DNA of 64,000 bases from Senegalimassilia faecalis (lineage in GTDB: Bacteria > Actinomycetota > Coriobacteriia > Coriobacteriales > Eggerthellaceae), in contig NZ_SDPW01000001.1 in the NCBI RefSeq assembly GCF_004135645.1, positions 558,001 through 622,000 of the forward strand, given 5' to 3'. Position numbers and translations under genes: made by a program. Under the pieces are notes generated by a model. The model was not told the DNA's origin, did no database searches, and saw nothing but the letters and a program-made list of their open reading frames with translations. How positions within the stretch are numbered: position 1 is the first letter of the stretch; each line of letters opens with the position of its first letter. Positions 18,814 through 27,966 of this stretch are shown one piece after another.

Positions 18814-19182
18814 CTAGAATTTCAGACCGGCTTCACGAGCAGCATCGGCCAGAGCCTTGATGCGCCCGTGATACAGGTTGCCGCCACGATCGAACACAAC
18901 TGCCGTGATGCCGCATTCCTGAGCCTTCTTGCCTGCGATTTCACCGAGAGCGGTAGCGCCCTCGACGTTTGCGCCGTTCTTGCCCGTGGCCTTGAACTCA
19001 GGGCCGAGGGTGGAAACGCCGCACAGGGTCTTGCCCGCAACGTCGTCAACGAACTGCACGTAAATGTTGTTGTTGCTGCGCGTCACGCAAAGACGGGGAC
19101 GCTCCGGCGTGCCGGAGATCTTACCGCGCACGCGACGATGGCGACGGGCCAGCGCAGCTTGCTTTTTCTGAAGCTTATTCAT
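18814..19182 (-). CDS. rplR: 50S ribosomal protein L18
   Basis: 122 residues. The basic N-terminus [20 protein letters not shown] and [12 protein letters not shown] identify L18, which binds 5S rRNA and helps dock it on the large subunit. The C-terminus ends in the expected [25 protein letters not shown]-type segment. Confidence 0.97.
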   Translation of the reverse strand: MNKLQKKQAALARRHRRVRGKISGTPERPRLCVTRSNNNIYVQFVDDVAGKTLCGVSTLGPEFKATGKNGANVEGATALGEIAGKKAQECGITAVVFDRGGNLYHGRIKALADAAREAGLKF

Positions 19183-19214
19183 GGTAATCCCTTCGTTCAG
19201 TTACGCTTGCGCGC

Positions 19215-19754
19215 TTAGTCCTTGCCAGCCTTGCCAACCTTGCGGCGCACATGCTCGCCCTCATAGCGGATGCCCTTGCCCTTGTAGGGTTCCGGCTTGC
19301 GCCATGCGCGGACGTTAGCGGCCACCTGGCCGACCTGCTCCTTGCTGATACCGCTCACAACGATCTCAGTCTGGCTGGGAACCTCGAACGTGATGTTCTC
19401 GGGGCACTCCATGATAACCGGGTGAGAATAACCCAGCTGCATCTCCAGGTCCTTGCCCTTGAGCGCAGCACGGTAACCAACGCCGACCAGCTGCAGCTTC
19501 TTCTGGTAGCCAGCGGACACGCCCTCGACCATGTTGTGGATGAGGGTGCGGGTCAGACCGTGCAGGCTCTTGGCCTCGCGAGAGTCGTCAGGGCGGGTAA
19601 CGATGATTTCCTCGCCCTCGTGGGTGATGGTCAACATGGGGTTGAACTCGCGGGTGAGCTCGCCCTTGGGGCCCTTGACCGTTACGATATGGCCATCGAT
19701 CTTCACGTCGACGCCGGCAGGAACGGTAACGGGCTGCTTGCCGATACGAGACAT
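19215..19754 (-). CDS. rplF: 50S ribosomal protein L6
   Basis: 179 residues with two similar alpha/beta repeats (duplicated L6 fold) and the conserved C-terminus [21 protein letters not shown]6 lies near the sarcin-ricin loop on the large subunit. Starts [15 protein letters not shown] after a clear AAGGAAGGG. Confidence 0.97.
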   Translation of the reverse strand: MSRIGKQPVTVPAGVDVKIDGHIVTVKGPKGELTREFNPMLTITHEGEEIIVTRPDDSREAKSLHGLTRTLIHNMVEGVSAGYQKKLQLVGVGYRAALKGKDLEMQLGYSHPVIMECPENITFEVPSQTEIVVSGISKEQVGQVAANVRAWRKPEPYKGKGIRYEGEHVRRKVGKAGKD

Positions 19755-19773
19755 AAACGTATCCCTTCCTTTC

Positions 19774-20172
19774 CTACCAGATGTACGCGATAACCTCGCC
19801 GCCGATGCCCTTCTTGCGGGCGTCGCGGTCGGTCATCACGCCGTTAGACGTCGAGATGATAGCGGTGCCGAGGCCGCCGAGCACGCGAGGGAGCTCGTCC
19901 TTGCCGGCATAAATGCGCAGACCCGGCTTGGAGATGCGGCGGATACCGCGGATGGTCTTGGCCTTTTTCGCGCCGTACTTCAGCGTGATCTCCAGCGTGG
20001 CACGCGGGTCGCCTTCGACAACCTCGTAGCCTGCCACATAGCCCTCTTCTTGCATGATGCGGGCAATCTCAACCAGCTTCTTGCTGGAAGGCATGGAGAC
20101 CGTAGCCTTGCCAGCAGAGTTAGCGTTACGCACACGCGTAAGCATATCTGCGATAGGGTCAGTCATGGTCAT
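19774..20172 (-). CDS. rpsH: 30S ribosomal protein S8
   Basis: 132 residues, starting [18 protein letters not shown] and ending GGEVIAYIW, both diagnostic of S8. In many bacteria S8 represses its own operon by binding the mRNA near rplE; whether that holds here is not known, but hairpins do flank rplE (20490 and 21197). Confidence 0.97.
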   Translation of the reverse strand: MTMTDPIADMLTRVRNANSAGKATVSMPSSKKLVEIARIMQEEGYVAGYEVVEGDPRATLEITLKYGAKKAKTIRGIRRISKPGLRIYAGKDELPRVLGGLGTAIISTSNGVMTDRDARKKGIGGEVIAYIW

Positions 20173-20280
20173 AGTGAATTTCTCCTTTGGTTCGTGATGA
20201 GCCGATCGGTTCGGTTCGGATAGGCGCCCTTAGCGCCCCCGCCTGAACCGTGGCACACCCGTGCGTACCTACTAGTCGGC

Positions 20281-20466
20281 TTACCAGGAAGCTTTGGTCA
20301 CGCCGGGCAGCTCGCCTTTGTTGGCCAGCTCGCGCAGGCACACGCGGCACAGGCCGAACTTACGGTAGTAAGCGCGCGGACGTCCGCAACGCGTGCAGCG
20401 ATTGTGCTGGCGCGTGGAGAACTTCGGCTCGCGCTTGCTCTTGGCGATCATCGATTTCTTTGCCAT
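20281..20466 (-). CDS. rpsN: 30S ribosomal protein S14, zinc type
   Basis: 61-residue short S14 with an intact zinc ribbon: CTRC and CRVC separated by twelve residues. This C+ form is typical of Gram-positives and differs from the longer zinc-free S14. It sits between rplE and rpsH in the normal spc order. Confidence 0.97.
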   Translation of the reverse strand: MAKKSMIAKSKREPKFSTRQHNRCTRCGRPRAYYRKFGLCRVCLRELANKGELPGVTKASW

Positions 20467-20489
20467 GCAAATCCTTCTTTCTTGTTTCC

Positions 20490-20513
20490 AAGCCCGCCTT
20501 TGCAGGCGGGCTT
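20490..20513 (-). promoter_or_regulatory. Hairpin between rplE and rpsN
   Basis: AAGCCCGCC (20490-20498) and GGCGGGCTT (20505-20513) form a strong stem with a 6-base loop. On the minus (coding) strand no T run follows, so it is more likely an RNA-processing or control element than a terminator. Confidence 0.55.
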
Positions 20514-20565
20514 TAAACTGCCTGCAGGATGACCTGGCGGGACATCCTTACGGTCTACAAAAGGG

Positions 20566-21117
20566 TTAGTCGCGGTCCTTGAACGGGAAGCCAAGCGCGG
20601 AAAGCAGCGCGAAGGCGTTCTCGTTGTTACCGGCAGTGGTGACGAACGTGATGTCCATACCACGGGTGCGGTCGATCTTGTCGTACTCGATCTCGGGGAA
20701 GATCAGCTGCTCAGTGATGCCGAGCGTGTAGTTGCCACGACCGTCGAAGCTGGTCGGGGAAATGCCGCGGAAGTCGCGGACGCGCGGCAGAGCCGTGGCC
20801 AGCAGACGATCCAGGAACTCCCACATGCGGTCGCCGCGCAGGGTGACCTTGCAGCCGATGGCCTGACCCTCGCGCACATGGAAGCCAGCGATGGACTTCT
20901 TGGCGCGCGTGATGCAGGGCTGCTGACCGGTGATGATGCGCATGTCGTTCATGGCGGCATCAAGCAGCTTGTGGTCGGAGGCAGCAGCGCCAACACCCAT
21001 GTTCACGACGATCTTCTCAAGACGCGGAACGTTGTTGATGTTGGTGATGCCCAGCTCGGACTCGAGTTTCGGAGCAACTTCGTTCTTGTACTTCTCTTTG
21101 AGACGAGGAGTAGTCAT
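20566..21117 (-). CDS. rplE: 50S ribosomal protein L5
   Basis: 183 residues from the ATG at 21117, which follows AAAGGAAATCGC and matches the family start [14 protein letters not shown]. Upstream in-frame codons are excluded. Conserved segments include [21 protein letters not shown] and RDFRGI. L5 forms the central protuberance with 5S rRNA. Confidence 0.97.
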   Translation of the reverse strand: MTTPRLKEKYKNEVAPKLESELGITNINNVPRLEKIVVNMGVGAAASDHKLLDAAMNDMRIITGQQPCITRAKKSIAGFHVREGQAIGCKVTLRGDRMWEFLDRLLATALPRVRDFRGISPTSFDGRGNYTLGITEQLIFPEIEYDKIDRTRGMDITFVTTAGNNENAFALLSALGFPFKDRD

Positions 21118-21196
21118 GCGATTTCCTTTCGATGAATTAAACGCAGGATTTCCGACCCTGCGTCCCAGGTCTTCTATGGCCTGGGTCATAGTATCA

Positions 21197-21226
21197 AAAG
21201 TGGCCCGCCCACAGACGGGCCACTTT
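21197..21226 (-). terminator. Terminator-like hairpin between rplX and rplE
   Basis: AAAGTGGCCCG (21197-21207) pairs with CGGGCCACTTT (21216-21226). On the minus strand the stem ends in TTTTGATAC. It may act as a partial terminator or attenuator inside the ribosomal protein operon. Confidence 0.6.
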
Positions 21227-21235
21227 CAACAAACA

Positions 21236-21559
21236 CTATTTGTCGATGTCCTTGCCGCACTTCTTGCAGACGCGGACGTTCTTGCCGGCCTCGTTCTTGC
21301 GATGAGACACACGCGTGGGCTGCTTGCACTCGGGGCAAATGACCATGACGTTGGAGACATGGATGGGAGCCTCGATGGACATGATGCCGCCCTGGGGGTT
21401 CTGCTGAGTCGGGCGCATGGCCTTCTTGACCATGTTCACCTTCTCGACAACCACACGCTGCTTGCTGGGGACAGAGCGCACAACCTGGCCTTCCTTGCCC
21501 TTGTCCTTGCCGGACAGAACGCGGACGGTGTCGCCCTTCTTGATGTTCATGCTGTTCAT
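21236..21559 (-). CDS. rplX: 50S ribosomal protein L24
   Basis: 107 residues with the N-terminal KOW motif ([22 protein letters not shown]). The C-terminus carries CPEC and CKKC pairs, probably a small zinc site as in other Gram-positive L24 proteins. Two in-frame ATGs (21559, 21550) are possible; the first has the better-spaced AAAGGGGG. L24 starts 50S assembly. Confidence 0.96.
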   Translation of the reverse strand: MNSMNIKKGDTVRVLSGKDKGKEGQVVRSVPSKQRVVVEKVNMVKKAMRPTQQNPQGGIMSIEAPIHVSNVMVICPECKQPTRVSHRKNEAGKNVRVCKKCGKDIDK

Positions 21560-21574
21560 TGCGAATAACCCCCT

Positions 21575-21943
21575 TTACAGCGTCTCAGGTGCCAAGGACA
21601 CGATCTTCATGTACTTCTTCTCGCGCAGCTCGCGGGCGACAGGCCCGAAGATACGCGTGCCACGCGGCGCACCGTTGGCGTCGATCAGAACAGCGGCGTT
21701 CTGGTCGAACTTGATGTAGCTGCCGTCAGCGCGACGAACTTCCTTCTTGACGCGCACAACGACGCAGCGCACGACGTCACCCTTCTTCACAGCACCGTTC
21801 GGCATAGCCTCTTTGACGCTGCAGATGATTACGTCGCCCAGGCCCGCGTAACGGCGCTTCGAGCCGCCCAGGACCTTGATGCACTGCACCTTGCGAGCGC
21901 CGGAGTTGTCGGCGACCGCGAGCATGGTTTGCATCTGAATCAT
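21575..21943 (-). CDS. rplN: 50S ribosomal protein L14
   Basis: 122 residues, starting [27 protein letters not shown] with the conserved C-terminal [14 protein letters not shown](K)[12 protein letters not shown]14 contributes to an intersubunit bridge. Position between rpsQ and rplX is standard. Confidence 0.98.
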   Translation of the reverse strand: MIQMQTMLAVADNSGARKVQCIKVLGGSKRRYAGLGDVIICSVKEAMPNGAVKKGDVVRCVVVRVKKEVRRADGSYIKFDQNAAVLIDANGAPRGTRIFGPVARELREKKYMKIVSLAPETL

Positions 21944-21992
21944 TGCTTCAACCTATCTTTCAATCGGTAACTGATGGGACAAGAGGAAAATG

Positions 21993-22253
21993 CTATTTAG
22001 CCTTTTCGTTGATCTCCACCAGACGCCAGCGCTTCATCTTCGACAGCGGACGGGTCTCCATGATGGTAACGGTGTCGCCGACGCCAGCCTCGTTGTTCTC
22101 GTCATGCGCGTGGAACTTCTTGGTGGTCGTCATCATCTTCTTGTACACCGGATGCGGCTTACGCTCGGCAACGGACACGACGATGGTCTTGTCGTTAGCG
22201 GCGCTCACCACGATGCCCTGGCGGACCTTACGCGTATTACGCTCTTCGCTCAT
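21993..22253 (-). CDS. rpsQ: 30S ribosomal protein S17
   Basis: 86 residues with the OB-fold signature [27 protein letters not shown] and [23 protein letters not shown]17 is a primary 16S rRNA binder. It follows rpmC by 16 bases. Confidence 0.97.
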   Translation of the reverse strand: MSEERNTRKVRQGIVVSAANDKTIVVSVAERKPHPVYKKMMTTTKKFHAHDENNEAGVGDTVTIMETRPLSKMKRWRLVEINEKAK

Positions 22254-22269
22254 GTTATCAAACCTTCCT

Positions 22270-22464
22270 TTATGCGCTCAGCTCACGGGCGCGCATCTCG
22301 GTCTGGATGCGAGCGATGTCCTTCTTGACCTGCTTCACGCGTGCGGTGTTGTCAAGCTGGCTCGTTGCCATCTGGAAACGCAGGTTGAACAGTTCAGCGC
22401 GCGCTTCCTTGAGTTTAGCCTGCAGATCGTCGGCAGACAGCTCACGAATCTCTGCTGCTTTCAT
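22270..22464 (-). CDS. rpmC: 50S ribosomal protein L29
   Basis: 64-residue helical hairpin protein starting [14 protein letters not shown] and containing the family motif [17 protein letters not shown]29 lies at the peptide exit tunnel, where trigger factor and SRP dock. It begins right after the rplP stop. Confidence 0.97.
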   Translation of the reverse strand: MKAAEIRELSADDLQAKLKEARAELFNLRFQMATSQLDNTARVKQVKKDIARIQTEMRARELSA

Positions 22465-22887
22465 TTACTCCTGCCCTTCCGTTTCCTTGTTCACAATCTT
22501 GCACTTGATGGGCAACTTGTTGATTGCAAGGCGGAGAGCCTCTTTAGCCGTGGCCTCGTCGACGCCGTCGATCTCGAACATGATGCGACCGGGCTTAACG
22601 ACCGCGACCCAGGCCTCGGGGTTGCCCTTACCGGAACCCATGCGGGTCTCAGCCGGCTTCTTGGTGATCGGCTTGTCCGGGAAGATGGTGATCCAAACCT
22701 TACCGCCACGCTTCATGCAACGGGTCATGGCGATACGAGCGGCCTCAATCTGACGGTTGGTGATCCAGTGGGCCTCCAGCGCCTGGATGCCCCAGGAACC
22801 GTGGTTCAGACGGGTACCGCCCTTTGCACGGCCCTTCATGGAGCCGCGCTGCACCTTGCGGTGCTTAACACGCTTAGGTACGAGCAT
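22465..22887 (-). CDS. rplP: 50S ribosomal protein L16
   Basis: 140 residues, [15 protein letters not shown] at the N-terminus, then [22 protein letters not shown] and [20 protein letters not shown], all characteristic. L16 helps position tRNA at the A and P sites. Its start overlaps the rpsC stop. Confidence 0.98.
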   Translation of the reverse strand: MLVPKRVKHRKVQRGSMKGRAKGGTRLNHGSWGIQALEAHWITNRQIEAARIAMTRCMKRGGKVWITIFPDKPITKKPAETRMGSGKGNPEAWVAVVKPGRIMFEIDGVDEATAKEALRLAINKLPIKCKIVNKETEGQE

Positions 22888-23600
22888 TACTTGCGCCCCC
22901 TCTCATTGCGGTCGTTGCGACGGGAACGGTTCGGACGGGAGTTGCCCTCGAGCGCCGGCTGCGGAGCCTTCTGGCCGGGCATGACCTCTCCGTGGTAGAC
23001 CCACACCTGCACGCCGATGGAACCCATCTGCGTAGCGGCGGTGCAGAAACCGTAGTCCACCTTTGCGCGCAGCGTGTGCAGCGGCACGCGGCCTTCGCGG
23101 TACCACTCGCGGCGGCTCATCTCAGCGCCACCGAGACGACCGGCGCACTGGATGCGGATGCCCTTGGCACCGGACTTGCGGGCGGACTGAACGGCCTTGC
23201 GCATAGCGCGACGGAAAGCAACGCGGCCTTCCAGCTGCTCAGCAACGGACTGGGCGATGAGGTTGGCGTCCAGCTCGGGGCGCTTCACCTCGACGACCTC
23301 GATGTTCACGGGGCCGTTGGCGACCTTCTCAAGCTTCTTGCGCAGAGCGTCGATCTCGGCGCCCTTCTTGCCGATCACCACACCCGGGCGAGCGGTGGTC
23401 ACGATGACCTTGATCTTGTCGCCAGCGCGCTCGATCTCGATCTTGGAGACGGCGGCACGGGACAGCTGCTTGTCCAGGAACTTCCTAATGGCCAAGTCGT
23501 TTGCCAGGTTCTGGGCGTAATCCTTGTCGGCGTACCAACGGCTGCGCCACTCTTCGGTGATACCGAGGCGGAACCCGGTAGGGCTTACCTTCTGACCCAT
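22887..23600 (-). CDS. rpsC: 30S ribosomal protein S3
   Basis: 237 residues. The start [14 protein letters not shown], the type II KH domain with [17 protein letters not shown], and the C-terminal half [26 protein letters not shown] define S3, part of the mRNA entry channel and its helicase activity. The basic tail is rich in Arg and Asn. Confidence 0.98.
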   Translation of the reverse strand: MGQKVSPTGFRLGITEEWRSRWYADKDYAQNLANDLAIRKFLDKQLSRAAVSKIEIERAGDKIKVIVTTARPGVVIGKKGAEIDALRKKLEKVANGPVNIEVVEVKRPELDANLIAQSVAEQLEGRVAFRRAMRKAVQSARKSGAKGIRIQCAGRLGGAEMSRREWYREGRVPLHTLRAKVDYGFCTAATQMGSIGVQVWVYHGEVMPGQKAPQPALEGNSRPNRSRRNDRNERGRK

Positions 23601-23605
23601 AGACT

Positions 23606-23947
23606 TTAAGCCTCCTCTCGCGAAGCGACGATGATGGTGATGTGGCAGGTGCGCTTGCGAATCGGCGAAGCGGAACCCTTAGCGCGGGGACGGATGCGCT
23701 TGAGCGTGGGGCCTTCGTCAACGAAAGCGGTCTTCACGACGAGCGTCTCCGGGCGCACATGGTGCTGGTACTCGGCGTTGGCAACGGCAGAGTTCAGCGT
23801 CTTCTCGACGACCTCGGCAGCGGCGCGGTTGGTGAACGCCAGGATCTCACGGGCGGCCGGAACGGACTTGCCGCGGATCAGGTCGACGACGATGCGTGCC
23901 TTACGGGGCGACATGCGCACGGTGCGTGCGATTGCTTTAGCTTCCAT
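23606..23947 (-). CDS. rplV: 50S ribosomal protein L22
   Basis: 113 residues, with [20 protein letters not shown] at the N-terminus and the C-terminal hairpin region ([22 protein letters not shown]) that lines the exit tunnel and is where macrolide-resistance changes occur in other bacteria. No unusual residue is evident. Confidence 0.98.
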   Translation of the reverse strand: MEAKAIARTVRMSPRKARIVVDLIRGKSVPAAREILAFTNRAAAEVVEKTLNSAVANAEYQHHVRPETLVVKTAFVDEGPTLKRIRPRAKGSASPIRKRTCHITIIVASREEA

Positions 23948-23960
23948 GATTCACCCCTTC

Positions 23961-24233
23961 TTATTTCTTCTTCTTGTCGGCCGCGTGACCCTTGAAGGTA
24001 CGCGTGGGGGCGAACTCGCCCAGCTTGTGACCGACCATGGACTCGGTAACGTACACCGGCACGTGCTTGCGACCGTCGTGCACCGCGATGGTGTGGCCCA
24101 CCATTTCGGGGAAGATCGTGCTTGCACGGGACCAGGTCTTGATGACGTTCTTTTCGCCGGCCGCGTTCATCTTCTCGATGCGCTCAAGAAGGCGAGGCTC
24201 AACGAAAGGACCCTTCTTCAAACTTCTGCTCAC
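23961..24233 (-). CDS. rpsS: 30S ribosomal protein S19
   Basis: 90 residues, [16 protein letters not shown] at the start and the conserved [30 protein letters not shown] core. The lysine-rich tail ends KKKK. S19 lies in the 30S head. Standard position between rplB and rplV. Confidence 0.98.
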   Translation of the reverse strand: MSRSLKKGPFVEPRLLERIEKMNAAGEKNVIKTWSRASTIFPEMVGHTIAVHDGRKHVPVYVTESMVGHKLGEFAPTRTFKGHAADKKKK

Positions 24234-24255
24234 TATTACTCCTTAACGCTTAGCG

Positions 24256-25086
24256 CTACTTCTTGCGACGGCGAATGATCAGGCGGCTAGAGGCCTTCTT
24301 CGGGTTGCGCGTACGATGACCCTTGGTCGGAACGCCCCACGGGCTGACAGGGTGACGGCCAGAAGTCTTGTTCTTGCCTTCGCCACCGCCATGGGGATGG
24401 TCGACCGGGTTCATGACCGTACCACGAACCGTCGGGCGGATGCCACGCCAACGATTACGGCCGGCCTTGCCGATCGTGATGTTGGAGTGCTCGGCATTGC
24501 CAACCTCGCCGATGGTTGCACGGCAGGTGAGCAGCACGCGACGCATTTCGGAGGACGGCATACGCAGGATTGCGTACTTGCCTTCCTTGCCCATCAGCTG
24601 GATGCTGGTGCCGGCGGAGCGGGCCAGAGCGGCGCCGCGGCCAGGCTGCAGTTCAACAGCATGGATGAGCGTACCGACGGGGATGCTTGCCAGCGGCATG
24701 GCGTTGCCGGGCTTGATGTCCACGTCGGAACCGCTGACGACCATGTCGCCGACCTTCAGGCCCTTCGGGTGAAGGATGTAGCGCTTCTCGCCGTCAACGT
24801 AGTGCAGCAGAGCGATACGAGCGGAGCGGTTCGGGTCGTACTCGACGGTAGCGACCTTTGCAGGCACGCCGTCCTTGTTGCGCTTGAAGTCGATGATGCG
24901 GTAACGACGCTTCACGCCGCCGCCCTGATGACGGACGGTGATGTGACCGTGGTTGTTGCGACCGGCCTTCTTGTTCAGCGGCGCAAGCAGGGACTTTTCC
25001 GGCTTGTCGCAGGTGATTTCGGCTTTGTCCGAAACCGTCTGGAAGCGACGACCGGGGCTAGTCGGCCTGTACTGTTTGACTCCCAT
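24256..25086 (-). CDS. rplB: 50S ribosomal protein L2
   Basis: 276 residues from the ATG at 25086 ([14 protein letters not shown]); upstream codons MERFE are excluded because the family starts at MGV or similar and AAAGG is well placed. The C-terminal [15 protein letters not shown] region near the peptidyl transferase centre is intact. This is the first ribosomal gene of the cluster: rpsJ, rplC, rplD and rplW, which normally precede it, are absent, and a good promoter lies about 165 bases upstream. Confidence 0.97.
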   Translation of the reverse strand: MGVKQYRPTSPGRRFQTVSDKAEITCDKPEKSLLAPLNKKAGRNNHGHITVRHQGGGVKRRYRIIDFKRNKDGVPAKVATVEYDPNRSARIALLHYVDGEKRYILHPKGLKVGDMVVSGSDVDIKPGNAMPLASIPVGTLIHAVELQPGRGAALARSAGTSIQLMGKEGKYAILRMPSSEMRRVLLTCRATIGEVGNAEHSNITIGKAGRNRWRGIRPTVRGTVMNPVDHPHGGGEGKNKTSGRHPVSPWGVPTKGHRTRNPKKASSRLIIRRRKK

Positions 25087-25087
25087 T

Positions 25088-25129
25088 TCAAACCTTTCCA
25101 TCTGGGTTCACGCTCGCATGCCTCACCAT
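25088..25129 (-). CDS. Possible 13-residue leader peptide upstream of rplB
   Basis: An ATG at 25129 follows AGGAGGG (25140-25146) by ten bases and opens the frame [13 protein letters not shown], whose TGA ends one base before the rplB ATG. The strong ribosome-binding site and the position of the stop suggest either a leader peptide or a ribosome-loading site that couples to rplB. It may also be chance; no homologue can be checked here. Confidence 0.4.
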   Translation of the reverse strand: MVRHASVNPDGKV

Positions 25130-25256
25130 GCACCGCAAACCCTCCTACATGCTGTGGATCGGCGATTGCCTAAGGGCGCCCGTTTGAGGCCAGACGCACT
25201 GACTCCGTCAATCCACGCGCCCGGGTGTATCCATAAGTCACCAGACGCAACTGGAT

Positions 25257-25285
25257 ATTATACGTGCGTTTCGAGGGGCGTTCAA
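25257..25285 (-). promoter_or_regulatory. Promoter of the rplB-secY ribosomal protein operon
   Basis: On the minus strand TTGAAC (25285-25280) and TATAAT (25262-25257) are 17 bases apart. The start site would be near 25250, giving a leader of about 165 bases that includes the short reading frame at 25088-25129. Confidence 0.75.
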
Positions 25286-25369
25286 GGAAAACTTCGCGAA
25301 ACGGAAAGCGCCCACAACCTGCACACAAGCCAGGTTGCGAGCGCTTTTCAACGGTGCGAACGCATGCTT

Positions 25370-26194
25370 CTAGAGCAAGTCGGAACCGTACAGCGGGCGC
25401 AGCACGGTGTTGTGCTGGCGCTCGAACAGCTCGTCGACCGTGCCTTCCCACGCCACTTCCCCGCCGCTCATGCATACGACGTCGTCGGCGAGGCGGCGCG
25501 CTTGGGCAAGGTTGTGGGTGACAATGACGATGGCACACGTTTTCGCTGCGCGGCGCAGCACGTCCTCAACCGCCGACGTGCTGGCGATGTCAAGCGCGCT
25601 GCACGGCTCGTCGAGCAGCAGCACGCCTGGTTCGACCGCCAGGGCGCGCGCGATGCACAGGCGCTGCTGCTGGCCGCCCGAAAGTTCAAGCGCGCTGCGG
25701 CGTGCATCGCCGCTCAGCTCGTCGTACAAGCCCACCGCGCGCAGCTGCTGCTCGACGGCAGCGGAAAGCTGTGCGCGCTTGCGCACGCCGCGGTTGCGCA
25801 GCGCGTACGTGATGTTGCGCTCGATCGAGAACGGAAACGGCGTGGGCTTCTGCATGACCAGCCCCACGCGTTCGCGCACCTTGTCGGCCGTCCAGCCCTG
25901 CGTAGGCACACCCGCAAGGCGCACTTGACCGGACCACCGGGCGCCTTCGGCCAGTTCGATGGAGCGATTCAGGCACGCTAGCAGCGTGGATTTTCCGCAG
26001 CCCGACGGTCCGATGATAGCCAGGATGCGCCCCGTGCGCGCGGTGAGCGACACGTCTTTGAGCACGTGACGGTCGCCGTACCATGCCTGCAGGCCGGCAA
26101 CCTCAAGCGCCGGCGAACCTTGCGCGGGCGAGGCTTCGCCAGCCGTTTTCGCGCGTGCAACGCCGGTTTCGTTTTCGCTTACGATTTCATCCAT
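25370..26194 (-). CDS. pstB: Phosphate ABC transporter ATP-binding protein
   Basis: The ATPase that drives high-affinity phosphate import, 274 residues. An N-terminal tail of about 28 residues precedes the domain. Motifs: Walker A GPSGCGKST, Q-loop MQKPTPFPFSI (typical of PstB), signature LSGGQQQRLCIA, Walker B LLLDEPCSALD and switch His in IVTHN. The start overlaps the permease gene by 16 bases and follows AGGAGAAGGC. No phoU follows; the next gene is the ribosomal cluster across a promoter region. Confidence 0.92.
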   Translation of the reverse strand: MDEIVSENETGVARAKTAGEASPAQGSPALEVAGLQAWYGDRHVLKDVSLTARTGRILAIIGPSGCGKSTLLACLNRSIELAEGARWSGQVRLAGVPTQGWTADKVRERVGLVMQKPTPFPFSIERNITYALRNRGVRKRAQLSAAVEQQLRAVGLYDELSGDARRSALELSGGQQQRLCIARALAVEPGVLLLDEPCSALDIASTSAVEDVLRRAAKTCAIVIVTHNLAQARRLADDVVCMSGGEVAWEGTVDELFERQHNTVLRPLYGSDLL

Positions 26195-27948
26195 CGCCTT
26201 CTCCTAATCTGCGCATACGCCGAAACGGCCAGGTTGCACGCCAGCACCAACGCCATGAGCACGAACGCCGTGGCGTACACCTGCGGGATGGTGGTGCCCT
26301 GCGCAAGCATGAGGTACAGGTGCAGCGGCAGCGACATGGCGGGCTGATCGATGCCGGTGGGAACCGGGGCGAACGCCACGCCGCCCGTGAAGATGAGCGG
26401 GGCCGCCGCGCCAAGGGCGTACAGGGCGCCCAGCACCACCGCGCCAAGCACCTCGCCGCGGCAATACGGCAGCACCAGCGTGCGCACCACGTACGAGCGC
26501 GTGCATCCCAGCGCATAGGCCGAGGCCACCAGCTCGGCAGGCACCTCGCGCAGCGCCTTTTCCACGCGCACCTCGATGAACGGGATGATCATGAGCGCCA
26601 GCGCCACGCCGCCGGCCAGCACGCAGCGGCCAAGGCCGGCGTCGCGCACGAGCACGGCGTAGGCGAACAGGCCCATGACGATGGACGGAGCGCCGGCCGC
26701 CACGGATATGACGCGCCCCACGGCGTGCCCCACGGCAGGCTTGCGGCACAAAAACACGCGGTAGACGGCAAGGGCCAGCGCCAACGGCACGGCAATGACC
26801 AGCGCCGTAGCCGTAAACCAGGCGCTTCCGGCAATGGCGGGGAATATGCCGCCCTCCGTGCCCAAGATAGCGCCCGACGGGCTTTGCGTGATGAACTCCC
26901 ACGAAATGTAGCCAGCGCCTTGGCTGAACACATACGCGAACAAAAACACGATGCAGCCGGCAACTACGGCCATGCCCGCCCAGGCCCACACGCGCGCAAG
27001 GCACGCGCCGGCGCGCCCGAGCACCCAGCGGCCGCCGCGCACGCCGCGGGAAGCGCGGCGCGCAAGTCGATGTTGCGCCCAAGCCGTTAGCGCATCGACG
27101 GCAAGCACGATGACCAGCAGCACGAACCCGGCGGCGAACAGGGCATGCATATGCGTGCTGCCCGCTGCGGCCGTGCCCATTTCAAGCGCGATAAGCGACG
27201 CGATGGTTTCGCCCTTGCCCAACAGCTCGGGGAACAGATTCGCGTTGCCCACCACCATCATGACGGCCATGGTCTCGCCCATGGCACGCGCGAACGCCAT
27301 CATGACCGACGGCCACAGCAGCCGCAGCGACACGGGCAGCACCACGGCATACGCGCCGTACCACTTCCCCACGCCCAGGTTCAGCGATGCGGCAAGGTAG
27401 CGCTGGCGCACGGCCAGCATGGACTCGGTCATGGACGACACCATGAACGGCAGCACCATGACGGCAAGCACGATGCCGGCGGCCAGCACGCAGTTGCCCG
27501 ACGGATGGCCCGCTTCGATGAACGCCTTCGAAACCACTTCAAGGCCCACGAAGCCGTACACCACCGAGGGGATGCCCGCAAGCAGGTCGATGGCGCTGCA
27601 CAGCGCCGCACGAAGCGCAGGCCCCGCCGCGCACGACAAGAACAGCGCGCACCCAATGGCCACCAGCAGCGCCAATGCCAGCGCCAGCACGGAAACGGCC
27701 ACCGAGCCGGCAATGAAGTTCGCGATGCCGAAGCTAGCGCCCGTGCCGAAATCGACGGGCATCCAGCTGTTGCCGAGCAAAAACGCCGAAAGGCCCACCT
27801 CGGAGACGATGGGCCAACCTTGCACCGCCACGGTGACAAGCACCGCCGCAAGCGCGGCGACGCCCGCAAGCGCGAGCGTCGCAACCAAACTATTCTGCAC
27901 AAGGTCCGCGCAGCGCCTGCGCGCGCGGACCGTTTTCGTCATAGGCAT
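26179..27948 (-). CDS. Fused phosphate ABC transporter permease (PstC-PstA)
   Basis: A single chain of about 589 residues carries both membrane subunits of the phosphate importer. The first half (to about residue 300) is PstC-like, with GIPSVVYGFVGLEVV and MAFARAMGETMAVMMVVGN. The second half is PstA-like, with GAPSIVMGLFAYAV and the EAA-type SAYALGCTRSYVVRTLVLPYCRG segment. About twelve to thirteen membrane helices are expected. The start is uncertain: TTG at 27963, ATG at 27948 or ATG at 27942, none with a strong ribosome site; I chose 27948. It follows pstS by a few bases and overlaps pstB. Confidence 0.85.
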   Translation of the reverse strand: MPMTKTVRARRRCADLVQNSLVATLALAGVAALAAVLVTVAVQGWPIVSEVGLSAFLLGNSWMPVDFGTGASFGIANFIAGSVAVSVLALALALLVAIGCALFLSCAAGPALRAALCSAIDLLAGIPSVVYGFVGLEVVSKAFIEAGHPSGNCVLAAGIVLAVMVLPFMVSSMTESMLAVRQRYLAASLNLGVGKWYGAYAVVLPVSLRLLWPSVMMAFARAMGETMAVMMVVGNANLFPELLGKGETIASLIALEMGTAAAGSTHMHALFAAGFVLLVIVLAVDALTAWAQHRLARRASRGVRGGRWVLGRAGACLARVWAWAGMAVVAGCIVFLFAYVFSQGAGYISWEFITQSPSGAILGTEGGIFPAIAGSAWFTATALVIAVPLALALAVYRVFLCRKPAVGHAVGRVISVAAGAPSIVMGLFAYAVLVRDAGLGRCVLAGGVALALMIIPFIEVRVEKALREVPAELVASAYALGCTRSYVVRTLVLPYCRGEVLGAVVLGALYALGAAAPLIFTGGVAFAPVPTGIDQPAMSLPLHLYLMLAQGTTIPQVYATAFVLMALVLACNLAVSAYAQIRRRRWMKS

Positions 27949-27966
27949 GGCTGTGCGCGCCAAAAC

